DNA from: Bacteroidia bacterium
Lineage (GTDB): Bacteria; Bacteroidota; Bacteroidia; Bacteroidales; Rikenellaceae
DNA: 43,012 bases
NCBI GenBank assembly: GCA_025999315.1
Contig: BNXD01000008.1
Location: 1-43,012 of the forward strand
Direction: 5' to 3'
The position numbers and the translations under genes are program-made. The notes beneath the pieces are model-generated. The model saw only the letters and a list, made by a program, of their open reading frames with translations. It searched no databases and was not told the origin of the DNA. Numbering within the stretch: the stretch's first letter is position 1; each line of letters starts with the position of its first letter. Positions 9,589 through 17,210 of the stretch are shown one piece after another.

Positions 9589-9615
9589 TCAAAAATAATC
9601 ATTTCCTGCATGCCT

Positions 9616-9645
9616 CCCCCCGGCCTCCGCGCGGAGGCCGGGGGG
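9616..9645. repeat. array hairpin 1
   Basis: Perfect 30-bp palindrome with core GGCCTCCGCGCGGAGGCC and C/G-run flanks. It lies between the first small-protein gene and the pseudogene and could terminate transcription or act as a recombination site. Confidence 0.8.
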
Positions 9646-9667
9646 GGGCAAAGGCATAAACAACTTT

Positions 9668-10096
9668 CTACTTCGGTTTGGCATAATACCTTATCGGACC
9701 GCCGCCGAACATCTGCTCACCAGGCTTGGGGCAGTAGATGAGATAGAGTTCGGTGTCGTTGAGCGTTATTATTCTGTAACACGACACCTTGTTTGTATCA
9801 AGGCTTTTTGCAACAATATACTTACCATACTGTACTTGTCCGACTTTCGACTGGACAAAAGTTGTCTCTTCATGGTCGCTCAGATAGAACTGATAAGGAT
9901 CTTCGTCCGTCGTGCCATCTTCGTTATCAATAGCTATGGAGTTATAAGTGGTATTTGTGTACAGGTCAACCAGAGTCATATCGGTCCAAATATATGATTC
10001 CCATCTGTATTGCGCCAAAAGGTCCAGTGTTGTGCGGGCCCCGGCAAACGATGCCGTGCAGCAGGCGAACATGGCGGATAATATTATCTTTTTCAT
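9668..10096 (-). CDS. small exported protein, family A, copy 1
   Basis: Unrecognised 142-residue protein. A signal peptide (MKKIILSAMFACCTASFAGA) is followed by about 120 residues rich in predicted beta strands: QYRWES, DPYQFYLSD, VGQVQYGKYIVAKS, CYRIITLND and TELYLIY. This pattern resembles small lipocalin-like beta-barrels of Bacteroidetes, but that is a guess from strand pattern. It ends in RYYAKPK, shared with the other two family members. Its first 257 coding bases and its leader are identical to those of copy 2 (11328-11756), whereas the C-terminal third differs. The leader GGGAGATTCAAAGTC just before the start codon is shared with copy 2 and with the unrelated gene at 10807. Probably periplasmic or secreted. 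Confidence 0.85.
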   Translation of the reverse strand: MKKIILSAMFACCTASFAGARTTLDLLAQYRWESYIWTDMTLVDLYTNTTYNSIAIDNEDGTTDEDPYQFYLSDHEETTFVQSKVGQVQYGKYIVAKSLDTNKVSCYRIITLNDTELYLIYCPKPGEQMFGGGPIRYYAKPK

Positions 10097-10115
10097 GACT
10101 TTGAATCTCCCTCCA

Positions 10116-10143
10116 CCCCCGGCCTCCGCAAGGGAGGCCGGGG
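10116..10143. repeat. array hairpin 2
   Basis: Inverted repeat GGCCTCC/GGAGGCC with a five-base loop and C/G-run flanks, between family B copy 1 and family A copy 1. Confidence 0.8.
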
Positions 10144-10167
10144 GTGCAGCGGGCTAAACCTTGCGGT

Positions 10168-10716
10168 CTAATTATACAGTTTGTCGAAGTATAAAAATGT
10201 CGTCGATCCCATGAATGTCAGTGCCTGGCAGAGCGGGGGTATGGTATACTTTATGTAAGCCTTGATCTTCTGCTCGAATGTGAACCACTTGTCCGGCGGG
10301 ATGGAGTATAACTTGGGGTGTTTGGGGAACCCCAAAATAACCTCCAGTACATTGCCTGATGTAGTGCTGAAAGTATTTACAACCGTCACCCGTTCATTGC
10401 TGCTTCTCAGACCGGCGATCTCGGCGGCGGTGAATGTCTCCTCAACGGCCTGTCGGTAGAGCTGTTTGTGATCACCTATCGGGATTGCGTAGAATTTGTC
10501 GGACAGTTCATATGGCACCAGAGTGCCGTCTTGATAGCGATATGGCTCGTCGTCATAGGTGTTGTTTATATTGCTTATATCATAAAAATCCCCACTTGAC
10601 TTGACTTTATAGACGACATTGGTCCCCGCTACCGTGTCGTGGTTGGCGTAATGGTCTACCTGTGCTACTGCGTGGAGACACAAAAAACTAAATATAATTA
10701 TAATAATATTTTTCAT
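10168..10716 (-). CDS. small exported protein, family B, copy 1
   Basis: Unrecognised 182-residue protein with a signal peptide ending about AVAQ (residue 19), then VDHYANHDTVAGTNVVYKV. Later features are an acidic DDEPYRYQDG segment, an amphipathic helix EETFTAAEIAGLRSSNE and the family signature YSIPPDKWFTFEQKIKAY near residue 145. It is the most divergent of the three B copies, differing from copies 2 and 3 throughout the middle third. The start at 10716 is chosen because MKN is the conserved N-terminus; an upstream in-frame ATG lies inside the shared leader (TTGATTGGATGGGATAGAATC). That same leader precedes family A copy 3. Function unknown. Confidence 0.85.
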   Translation of the reverse strand: MKNIIIIIFSFLCLHAVAQVDHYANHDTVAGTNVVYKVKSSGDFYDISNINNTYDDEPYRYQDGTLVPYELSDKFYAIPIGDHKQLYRQAVEETFTAAEIAGLRSSNERVTVVNTFSTTSGNVLEVILGFPKHPKLYSIPPDKWFTFEQKIKAYIKYTIPPLCQALTFMGSTTFLYFDKLYN

Positions 10717-10755
10717 GATTCTATCCCATCCAATCAAAAATAATAATTTCCTGAT

Positions 10756-10786
10756 CCCCCCGACCTCTCTTCGCGGAGGCCGGGGG
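10756..10786. repeat. array hairpin 3
   Basis: Imperfect inverted repeat GACCTCTC/GCGGAGGCC with C/G-run flanks, between the family C gene and family B copy 1. It is the most diverged of the seven hairpins. Confidence 0.7.
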
Positions 10787-10806
10787 CAAGAAAGAGTCTC
10801 AATATA

Positions 10807-11256
10807 TTAATAAGGCAACGGCACTTTTTTGAGCGGAACAACCTCTACGACAGTCAATGAAGTAGACGTAAATTCATTGCGATCAATGAAATAGACCTTA
10901 TCGTATGTGCATAACTCCTGATATTTATTCTCTATTTGTGTCCGGCTGGATGTGGGGCTGGCCTCATCCCAGTCCTCGCAGGTGATCGAGTTGAGAAATA
11001 TCAATGGTTTGACCTGATATTCGGGGTGAGACGGATTGTAGCTCGTGTGAATAAACATAGACGAATAATGATCTGTTCCCTTTTTGAATAAGAAATAACA
11101 TCTGTTGGTATATTCATTACCCGTAGGTGTTTTAATCGAGCATTTCACTCCATGATCGCCATTTGCGGTCGAGGTAAAGATTACATATTTGGCAGTTTGT
11201 GCCGACAATATATTCGTTCCCATCAATAAAATTGTCAATATTATTATCTTTTTCAT
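10807..11256 (-). CDS. small exported protein, family C
   Basis: Unrecognised 149-residue protein and the only member of its type in the array. A signal peptide ends about NILSAQ (residue 20). The mature part starts AKYVIFTSTANGDHG and contains strand-like segments (KCSIKTP, CYFLFKKG, VYFIDRNEF, LTVVEVVPL) with four cysteine or aromatic-rich patches but no motif I know. The coding region is more AT-rich than most neighbours. The start at 11256 follows the same leader (GGGAGATTCAAAGTC) as family A copies 1 and 2, although the protein is unrelated to them. Probably periplasmic or secreted; function unknown. Confidence 0.8.
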   Translation of the reverse strand: MKKIIILTILLMGTNILSAQTAKYVIFTSTANGDHGVKCSIKTPTGNEYTNRCYFLFKKGTDHYSSMFIHTSYNPSHPEYQVKPLIFLNSITCEDWDEASPTSSRTQIENKYQELCTYDKVYFIDRNEFTSTSLTVVEVVPLKKVPLPY

Positions 11257-11275
11257 GACTTTGAATCTCCCTCCA

Positions 11276-11304
11276 CCCCCTGCCTCCGCGAGGGGAGGCC
11301 GGGG
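11276..11304. repeat. array hairpin 4
   Basis: Inverted repeat with TGCCTCC on the left and GGAGGCC on the right plus C/G-run flanks, between family A copy 2 and the family C gene. Confidence 0.75.
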
Positions 11305-11327
11305 AGGGCAAATGTTCAAACAACTTT

Positions 11328-11756
11328 CTACTTCGGTTTGGCATAATACTTTGTCGGTGTAAGACCCAATCGTTCTTCACCCGGCCTGGTCCAATAGATA
11401 ACACAAAACTCGTCGTCGTTGAGTGTTATTATCCGGCAACAATTGACCTTACCTGTTTCCAATGATTTTGCAATAATAAATTTGCCATATTGTACCTGTC
11501 CGACTTTCGACTGGACAAAAGTTGTCTCTTCATGGTCGCTCAGATAGAACTGATAAGGATCTTCGTCCGTCGTGCCATCTTCGTTATCAATAGCTATGGA
11601 GTTATAAGTGGTATTTGTGTACAGGTCAACCAGAGTCATATCGGTCCAAATATATGATTCCCATCTGTATTGCGCCAAAAGGTCCAGTGTTGTGCGGGCC
11701 CCGGCAAACGATGCCGTGCAGCAGGCGAACATGGCGGATAATATTATCTTTTTCAT
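11328..11756 (-). CDS. small exported protein, family A, copy 2
   Basis: 142 residues with the same signal peptide and first 85 residues as copy 1 (9668-10096). The DNA is identical from 11497 through 11779 to 9837-10119, then diverges sharply in the C-terminal part (KFIIAKSLETGKVNCC, CVIYWTRPGEERLG). An in-frame ATG upstream at 11828 would add a GC-rich stretch that is really the hairpin and leader, so the start at 11756 is preferred. Function unknown; likely periplasmic or secreted. The sharp identity boundary points to recent gene conversion or partial duplication. Confidence 0.85.
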   Translation of the reverse strand: MKKIILSAMFACCTASFAGARTTLDLLAQYRWESYIWTDMTLVDLYTNTTYNSIAIDNEDGTTDEDPYQFYLSDHEETTFVQSKVGQVQYGKFIIAKSLETGKVNCCRIITLNDDEFCVIYWTRPGEERLGLTPTKYYAKPK

Positions 11757-11775
11757 GACTTTGAATCTCCCTCCA

Positions 11776-11804
11776 CCCCTGGCCTCCGCGAGGGAGGCCG
11801 GGGG
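11776..11804. repeat. array hairpin 5
   Basis: Inverted repeat GGCCTCC/GGAGGCC with a short GCGAG-type loop and C/G flanks, between family A copies 3 and 2. Confidence 0.8.
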
Positions 11805-11833
11805 CCGCTTATGCCCGTGGGGCGGCATTAATT

Positions 11834-12262
11834 CTACTTCGGTTTGGCATAATACCTTGTCGGCCCTCCACCTACCATCTGTTCACCAGGTCTATTCCAA
11901 TATATAATATAAAGCTCGGTGTCATTAAGGGTTATTATCCGATAACAAGACACTTTGCCATTATCCAGACTCTTTGCAATAATATAACTGCCATATTGCA
12001 CCTGTCCGACTTTCGACTGGTCGAATGTCCACCCCTCGGTGTTGCTTAGGTAGAACTGATAAGGGTCTTCGTCTGTTGAACTGTCTTCGTTGTCGATTGC
12101 GAGGGTGTTATAAGTAGTATTTGTGAATAATTTGACCATAGTCATGTCGTGTCGATCTTGAAACTCCCACCTGTATTGCTTCAGGAGGTCCAGTGTCGTG
12201 CGGGCCCCGGCGAACGATGCCGTACAGCAGGCGAAGATGGCGGATAATATTATCTTTTTCAT
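11834..12262 (-). CDS. small exported protein, family A, copy 3
   Basis: 142 residues, same signal peptide as copies 1 and 2 with one substitution (AIF for AMF). The mature part is diverged (KQYRWEFQDRHDMT, FYLSNTEGWTFDQSKVGQ) but keeps the RYYAKPK end and the TELYIIY strand. Unlike the other two A copies its leader is of the second type, ATTATTTTTGATTGGATGGG, the same as family B copy 1. The gene family and the leader family are therefore not inherited together. Function unknown. Confidence 0.85.
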   Translation of the reverse strand: MKKIILSAIFACCTASFAGARTTLDLLKQYRWEFQDRHDMTMVKLFTNTTYNTLAIDNEDSSTDEDPYQFYLSNTEGWTFDQSKVGQVQYGSYIIAKSLDNGKVSCYRIITLNDTELYIIYWNRPGEQMVGGGPTRYYAKPK

Positions 12263-12303
12263 GATTCTATCCCATCCAATCAAAAATAATCATTTCCTGC
12301 ATG

Positions 12304-12332
12304 CCCCCGGCCTCCCTCGCGGAGGCCGGGGG
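12304..12332. repeat. array hairpin 6
   Basis: Inverted repeat GGCCTCC/GGAGGCC with C/G flanks between family B copy 2 and family A copy 3. A second half-hairpin (GGAGGCCGGGGGGG) lies at 12361-12374, suggesting a partly deleted extra unit. Confidence 0.8.
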
Positions 12333-12385
12333 TGGGGAGTAGCGGTCATTATTGAAAACGGAGGCCGGGGGGGCTTACCTTGCGA

Positions 12386-12928
12386 CTAATTATACAGTTT
12401 GTCGAAGTACAGTGTACCCGTCGACACCATGAATGTCAACACTTGACTGCGCGGAGGTATAGTGTATTTCAGATATGTCTTGATCTTTTGCTCGAAAGCG
12501 AACCACTTGTCCGGCGGGATGGAATATAACTTCGGATGCTTTTTAAACATGAAGTCTACCTCCATTATGTCGCCCGACATATCGAATGCGTCTGAAATTA
12601 TTACCTTTTCATTGCTACTTCGCAGGTTGGCGATCTCGGCGGCGGTGAATGACTCTTCGAGAGCTTGCCGATATATTTGTTTTAGATTCCCTATCGGATC
12701 GGCATAATATATTTGGTCATTCGTCACCGGAGTGCCGTTTTGGAAACGATAGCCCTGCCCGAAATGAGAGTTGTTTATGTCGCCTATGACATAAGTGGTG
12801 CCAAGGTCCTCGACTTTATAGACGACATTGGTCCCGGCCACCGTGTCGTGGTTGGCATAATAATCAACCTGTGCCGCAACTCCGACGCACAACAGGCTGA
12901 ATATGGCGATGATAATAATATTTTTCAT
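12386..12928 (-). CDS. small exported protein, family B, copy 2
   Basis: 180 residues with a signal peptide ending about GVAAQ (residue 19) and mature start VDYYANHDTVAGTNVVYKVEDLG. It shares long stretches with copy 3 (13022-13561): GDINNSHFGQGYRFQNGTPV, the SGDIMEVDFMFKKHPKLYS block and the IPPDKWFAFEQKI signature. Differences cluster in short blocks (TTYVIG/TSYVIG, KQIYRQALEES/KQLFRQAVEET, STGTLYFDKLYN/ATRILDFNELYN), a mosaic pattern rather than even drift. Its leader is a diverged form of the ATTATTTTTGAT type. Function unknown; probably periplasmic or secreted. Confidence 0.85.
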   Translation of the reverse strand: MKNIIIIAIFSLLCVGVAAQVDYYANHDTVAGTNVVYKVEDLGTTYVIGDINNSHFGQGYRFQNGTPVTNDQIYYADPIGNLKQIYRQALEESFTAAEIANLRSSNEKVIISDAFDMSGDIMEVDFMFKKHPKLYSIPPDKWFAFEQKIKTYLKYTIPPRSQVLTFMVSTGTLYFDKLYN

Positions 12929-12977
12929 GATTCGATGTTATTCCATCAAAAATAATCATTTCCTGCAAGAAAAACAA

Positions 12978-13007
12978 CCCCCGGTCTCCACGTTGGAGGC
13001 CGGGGGG
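12978..13007. repeat. array hairpin 7
   Basis: Inverted repeat GGTCTCCA/TGGAGGCC with C/G flanks between family B copies 3 and 2. This is the first hairpin in the direction of transcription. Confidence 0.75.
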
Positions 13008-13021
13008 GCTTACCTTGCAGT

Positions 13022-13561
13022 CTAATTATACAATTCGTTAAAGTCCAGTATCCTCGTCGCCACCATGAATGTCAACACCTGACTGCGCGGAGGTATAGTG
13101 TATTTTATATACGCCCTGATCTTTTGCTCGAAAGCGAACCACTTGTCCGGCGGGATGGAATATAACTTCGGATGCTTTTTAAACATGAAGTCTACCTCCA
13201 TTATGTCGCCCGACATATCGAATGCGTCTGAAATCATTACCTCTTCATTGCTGCTTCTAAAGCTTGCGATCTCAGCGGCGGTGAATGTCTCCTCTACTGC
13301 TTGCCGGAACAGCTGTTTTGGATTTCCTATCGGATTGGCATAATATATTTGGTCATTCTCCACCGGAGTGCCGTTTTGGAAACGATAGCCCTGCCCGAAA
13401 TGAGAGTTGTTTATGTCGCCTATGACATAAGAAGTGCCAAGGTCCTCGACTTTATAGACGACATTGGTCCCGGCCACCGTGTCGTGGTTGGCATAATGGT
13501 CTACCTGTGCTATGGCATTGAGAGACAGGAAGCTCAGTGTGATTGCAATTGTATTTTTCAT
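13022..13561 (-). CDS. small exported protein, family B, copy 3
   Basis: 179 residues with a signal peptide ending about NAIAQ (residue 19), then VDHYANHDTVAGTNVVYKVEDLG and the IPPDKWFAFEQKI signature near residue 145. It starts only 14 bases after the stop codon of the zincin-like lipoprotein gene, with no hairpin between, so the two are probably co-transcribed and this copy is the best candidate for a dedicated partner of that lipoprotein. Function unknown; an inhibitor, immunity or accessory role would be guesswork based on position. Confidence 0.85.
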   Translation of the reverse strand: MKNTIAITLSFLSLNAIAQVDHYANHDTVAGTNVVYKVEDLGTSYVIGDINNSHFGQGYRFQNGTPVENDQIYYANPIGNPKQLFRQAVEETFTAAEIASFRSSNEEVMISDAFDMSGDIMEVDFMFKKHPKLYSIPPDKWFAFEQKIRAYIKYTIPPRSQVLTFMVATRILDFNELYN

Positions 13562-13575
13562 GACGTTTTAATTTT

Positions 13576-14952
13576 TTATAAACAACCTGCAAGAAGCGCG
13601 TTGAGATTGGGTGTGCCGAAACTTGCGTAAGAGGCATACGAGGCGTTATCCAATATGGTTTTATTATACCCCGCCATGCTCAGCGAAGTCATGGCGTGCT
13701 GCCATGTGTCCGCGGACGGAGTTCTGGCAAACCGCATAAATTCTTTCCAACTGTCTCCATATCTGTTCTCTAATTTGTCGCCGTTTCGATTGGCAAAATC
13801 GATCTTGGCCATCTTTACCTCTATCTCTTTGTTTACTTCCGATGAGTTATAGTGTCCCTGCTGATAGACGTGAAACACCTCTTCCAGCAACGTATAATCC
13901 TCTGACGGACCATCGTAGACCACGATCGTATTGGCATTCCCATCAAAGTATCCATTGCCTTGAGGCGGATTTGGGTTATCGGGGTCGACAATGATATACT
14001 GTATGCTGTTATTCGTCGAATTGAAGTACGTCATAAGCTGGGCGCCCACGCAGTCCGCAGAGATTTTATCTATCGCTTCCTGCAGCCTTCCGTAGTCTGG
14101 ACCAACGGGGCCATCGCCCTCCTCCTCCTCTTCCTGGTACTCCTCTTCCTCAATTTCATCTTCAATCCAGTTGTAGGTACAGAGATATTCCATGTTGTAG
14201 AAATAATAACATTCTTCACCCTCAACTTCAAAGCCTTCGCCAAACGATATACTCCATTGGCTACAATTTACATCTTCAAAATAATAAGATTCGCATTCTA
14301 TTTCCCAATATCCACCGCTGCGCGTAGCGGGCATTCCGGGCAGGTTGGGTTCCAGTTCCATATCGCTCGTCTTGATCATCCCGACGTCCGCTCCATTTCG
14401 CAGTATCCTGCCGCCCAGCAACTTGCCCGACAGATCACGGTAGATCACCATGCCCGAGAACTCTTTCATATCTGCAAAGGTGATCTTGTCGGGATTGCCG
14501 TGGCGTCGCAGATACTTGATGTCGGCCGTATACGAGACCACAAAATAGTCTATCCCGCCCTCCGCTGTTTTGCGCGCAAGCATCCTGTAGGCGGTATTTC
14601 TAAGTCTGGTGGCCGAATTGTCCGCCGATGGATCCTTAACGATCTGGATGCCCATGACCGGGAGATTAAAGGGCACTTCGACCATCGGCACACCGTCTAC
14701 GTAGAAACTGCACCCCCTGTTCCAAAGCGGAGTAACGACCGGCATCTCGCCGCCTCGTGTCCGAATGTCGTCCGAATGCGCCACGGTGAACTCTGTTACA
14801 AATCCTTCAAAGAACTCGCGAGCCTCATCGACACTCAACGTGTTCGAGGCGTACTTGCCGCTGTGCGAATCCACAGAATCCTTCATACATGCGTACAAAA
14901 CCACAACCATCGCCGCGGCAACACACATGTAAAGATAATATAATTTTTTCAT
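13576..14952 (-). CDS. lipoprotein with degenerate zincin-like C-terminal domain
   Basis: 458-residue exported protein heading the small-protein array. A hydrophobic N-terminus ends in LYAC (Cys22), a plausible though imperfect lipobox. Residues about 39-200 (LSVDEAREFFE, TPLWNRG, RNTAYRMLARK, FADMKEFSGMVIYRD) form a region repeated in the broken gene at 9108-9588. An acidic linker near residues 255-275 consists mostly of Glu. The C-terminal domain has the segment TLLEEVFHVYQQ (E357, E358, H361, Q364) followed by EIEVK (376-380). That resembles zincin-like peptidase helices, but with Glu in place of the first His of HExxH. It may bind metal differently or be inactive. Modular secreted-effector proteins show such a conserved front and variable tail, but no delivery system is visible here. 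Confidence 0.8.
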   Translation of the reverse strand: MKKLYYLYMCVAAAMVVVLYACMKDSVDSHSGKYASNTLSVDEAREFFEGFVTEFTVAHSDDIRTRGGEMPVVTPLWNRGCSFYVDGVPMVEVPFNLPVMGIQIVKDPSADNSATRLRNTAYRMLARKTAEGGIDYFVVSYTADIKYLRRHGNPDKITFADMKEFSGMVIYRDLSGKLLGGRILRNGADVGMIKTSDMELEPNLPGMPATRSGGYWEIECESYYFEDVNCSQWSISFGEGFEVEGEECYYFYNMEYLCTYNWIEDEIEEEEYQEEEEEGDGPVGPDYGRLQEAIDKISADCVGAQLMTYFNSTNNSIQYIIVDPDNPNPPQGNGYFDGNANTIVVYDGPSEDYTLLEEVFHVYQQGHYNSSEVNKEIEVKMAKIDFANRNGDKLENRYGDSWKEFMRFARTPSADTWQHAMTSLSMAGYNKTILDNASYASYASFGTPNLNALLAGCL

Positions 14953-15972
14953 AATCTATATTTTTTGACATTTGTGCCTGATTGTTGATTTTGCGGTTTT
15001 GGCTGTCAAAACCGCCGGCTCCTTCGCCCCCCAGCGGCTAAAAGCCCGGGGGGGGCGGGGAGTCGAAAAACAGGTAACAGGTAGCCTTCTTGCTTTGACC
15101 TTAAGTCTGTCCGTTGTCAAAAGTCTTCTGAGTTCCGCTACGCGCGGGGCGGTTCTTTTTGGCTCGCAAAGAGACGCTCGCCTTACTCCTTCGCGCCTCG
15201 GCCATTGCCGAGCGAGCTCGGATGGCTCTCGGCTTGGCGTCGTTTGCCGCCAAAAAGAACGAAAAACACCCGGCTGTTCGCCTCGGCTACTCGCCGGGCG
15301 AAAATTGAGCTACGACGCCAAACCTCCTCCTTTTAGTCCCCATTAGGGGCCTAACGTCGTCAAACAGGTGGCGTCGCCGGGCGCTCAATTCCCTCCGCTC
15401 GCTTAACGCCTCGGCTCAATGCCGGGGATGCTTCGCCTCTTCGAGGCGATGAAGATCGAAAGAGTGTTCAAAAAGCGCGAAGTCCGGCCGCCGTTGGCGG
15501 GCAAAGAGACGCCCGCGAAGGAAAGCAAGCAGAGGGACGCTTGCCTTCCTCGCGCTACCTCGGCCGTAGCCCGCAAGCGGTCTGCGGCCCTCGCAACGCT
15601 GCTCGGTTCTCCTCGTTGCGGGGCATAGTCCGCGAGCGGCCTTAAGCTCCTGCTTCGAGCGTCGTGATGTTGGCGGGCAGAAAGACGCCCGCCTTTCTCC
15701 TCGTCGCTCGGCAGAGTTGCGAGTAAACTCGCCTCTGCCTCACTTCTTCGTCGATTCGCACCTCGGCAGAGAGTTCAAGCAAGCTTGACTCTGCCCTCGG
15801 TCTGTCGTCGGTTGCGGCCCTTCGCCCAAAAGCGCCCAAAAAGCGCAGAGTGTGGCTGCGGCTGTGCCGGCCTCTGCGAGACCGGAAAGTATTAACATAA
15901 TTCATTTATTAATAGTATTTTAGATGATATATCCTTGTGAGTCGACCCTGATTTAACTCTTAATTCGCATAT
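14953..15972. other. repeat-dense intergenic region
   Basis: About 1 kb without a believable gene. It holds a CGGTTTTG/CAAAACCG hairpin (14994-15014), GC-rich tracts, a near-identical copy (15496-15622) of the segment at 409-535, a further partial copy at about 15670-15740, and an inverted copy (15848-15886) of the GC-rich block at 95-130 and 9004-9040. Short open frames on both strands track the repeats. Confidence 0.6.
15496..15622 (+). repeat. long intergenic repeat, second copy
   Basis: Nearly identical, same orientation, to 409-535. It starts with a GGCGGGC/GCCCGC hairpin and continues through the block CAAGCGGTCTGCGGCCCTCG. Fragments of the same block appear inside the composite element near 8622-8660. 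Confidence 0.7.
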
Positions 15973-17118
15973 CTATTTTTTAGTGGATGACTGTACTGCC
16001 GGGGTTTTGGCCGGAGCAGTGGAGCCCGTCGGGGCTGAGTTTTTTGCTGGGAGGCTCGCCGGGGTTTTGGCGGCGGCCGGAGTTGGCGCTGCGGCCGCCG
16101 TCCTGGCGGCTTTTTGGGCGCGGTAGTTCCTGTTGGCCTCCATCTTGCGGGCCTGGTCGGGGGAGAGAACCTCCCGGAACCTGGTCTGATAGCGGGCGTC
16201 GATCTGCTCGATGCGAGCCTTACGCTCGGGCTGGGGCAATTTGCTGTGCACCACCTTGTAACGTTCGATGGCACGAGCGTTCTGCAGCTCCTTGTAGCGT
16301 TTGATCTGTTCGGGGCTCATGCCGTAGAGCCCTTTCATCCGGCGGTCGAAATTGCCTGCCTGTTTCCTCTCCCACAGTGCATAACGCTGCTCGCCGAGCA
16401 AATTGCGCACCCTGTCTTTGTGTGCCGTGTTGATCTTCTTTTGCTCCTGTGCGGCCTGTTTTCCGGGCAACTGCCGGGCGGCGAGCTCTTTGAGTTGTTT
16501 CTGATGCAGGTCGGTGATGACATTCATACGCCGCGACTGCTCGTAGGTGAGATGCAGCTGCCGATTCTGTTTGCTGATCATGCGGTTTTTGGCCATCCGG
16601 TTCTTGTACATCGTCGACGATCTCTGCTCGCCGACTACCTTTGCCAACTCGTCGCGACGCGCTTTCTTTGCCGCGTCGACCAACTCGATCTTCCTGCCCT
16701 GGGGGATGTCGCTGTTTTTGATCGCCCTGATCCTCGTCTTTTCGTTGTCGTGCGCTTTCTTACCTGCCGTGGCAACTGTCCCACGATTTTTTGTCCACAA
16801 GGCAAACTGTTCGGGGGTGAGAACGGTCGAGACATTTTGTTTGAACTGTCGTCTGACCGCATCTGTTTTTGCTTTGCGCTCTTTGGGCGAGGTAACGGTG
16901 CGGTTGATCTCACGGAACGCCCGGGCCTGCTCGGCAAAAAAGCGGTCAAACTGCTGCAACTGCTGCTGCGTCAGGCCATACTTTGCGGTGAGCGTGGCGT
17001 GTAGCTCGCTGCGTTTTTGCTCTTTGGGTTTGGAATTTCGGGCCGCTCCACTTGCGCCGGATGCGGACAACAGGGAGAGCGCAAAAGTCGTCAATAATAG
17101 CAGGTTAAGTCGTCTCAT
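15973..17118 (-). CDS. basic exported protein with three Spy/CpxP-like repeats
   Basis: 381 residues with a signal peptide (MRRLNLLLLTTFALSLLSASGASG). The mature protein is very basic and helical, with three tandem modules of the LTxxQ type. Module 1 is residues about 40-110 (YGLTQQQLQQFDRFF ... VLTPEQFALW), module 2 about 185-255 (HLTYEQSRRMN ... LLGEQRYALWE) and module 3 about 262-330 (YGMSPEQIKRYKE ... VLSPDQARKME). The tail (about 335-381) is Ala/Pro/Lys/Thr-rich and low-complexity. Spy and CpxP are periplasmic stress chaperones that use the same paired-helix motif. The match is at the level of motif and composition, so a chaperone or envelope-stress role is an inference. It stands alone between repeats and a pseudogene. 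Confidence 0.85.
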   Translation of the reverse strand: MRRLNLLLLTTFALSLLSASGASGAARNSKPKEQKRSELHATLTAKYGLTQQQLQQFDRFFAEQARAFREINRTVTSPKERKAKTDAVRRQFKQNVSTVLTPEQFALWTKNRGTVATAGKKAHDNEKTRIRAIKNSDIPQGRKIELVDAAKKARRDELAKVVGEQRSSTMYKNRMAKNRMISKQNRQLHLTYEQSRRMNVITDLHQKQLKELAARQLPGKQAAQEQKKINTAHKDRVRNLLGEQRYALWERKQAGNFDRRMKGLYGMSPEQIKRYKELQNARAIERYKVVHSKLPQPERKARIEQIDARYQTRFREVLSPDQARKMEANRNYRAQKAARTAAAAPTPAAAKTPASLPAKNSAPTGSTAPAKTPAVQSSTKK

Positions 17119-17210
17119 GGGCTTTTATCCCCCCAGAATTAAAGCTAAAAAAGTCGTGCGACTCTGTTTTCGCCTGCAGAGGTCGCTCTGGAAGGGTTGC
17201 TACAAGCGAC

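Noticed and set aside
9600..13600. Possible CRISPR array because of regularly spaced palindromes
   Set aside because: Spacing is 0.5-1 kb and the intervals are protein-coding genes; the palindromes vary in sequence and no cas genes are present.
14953..15972. tRNA, rRNA or riboswitch
   Set aside because: I looked for cloverleaf and T-loop patterns and conserved aptamer features and saw none; the structure is due to repeats.
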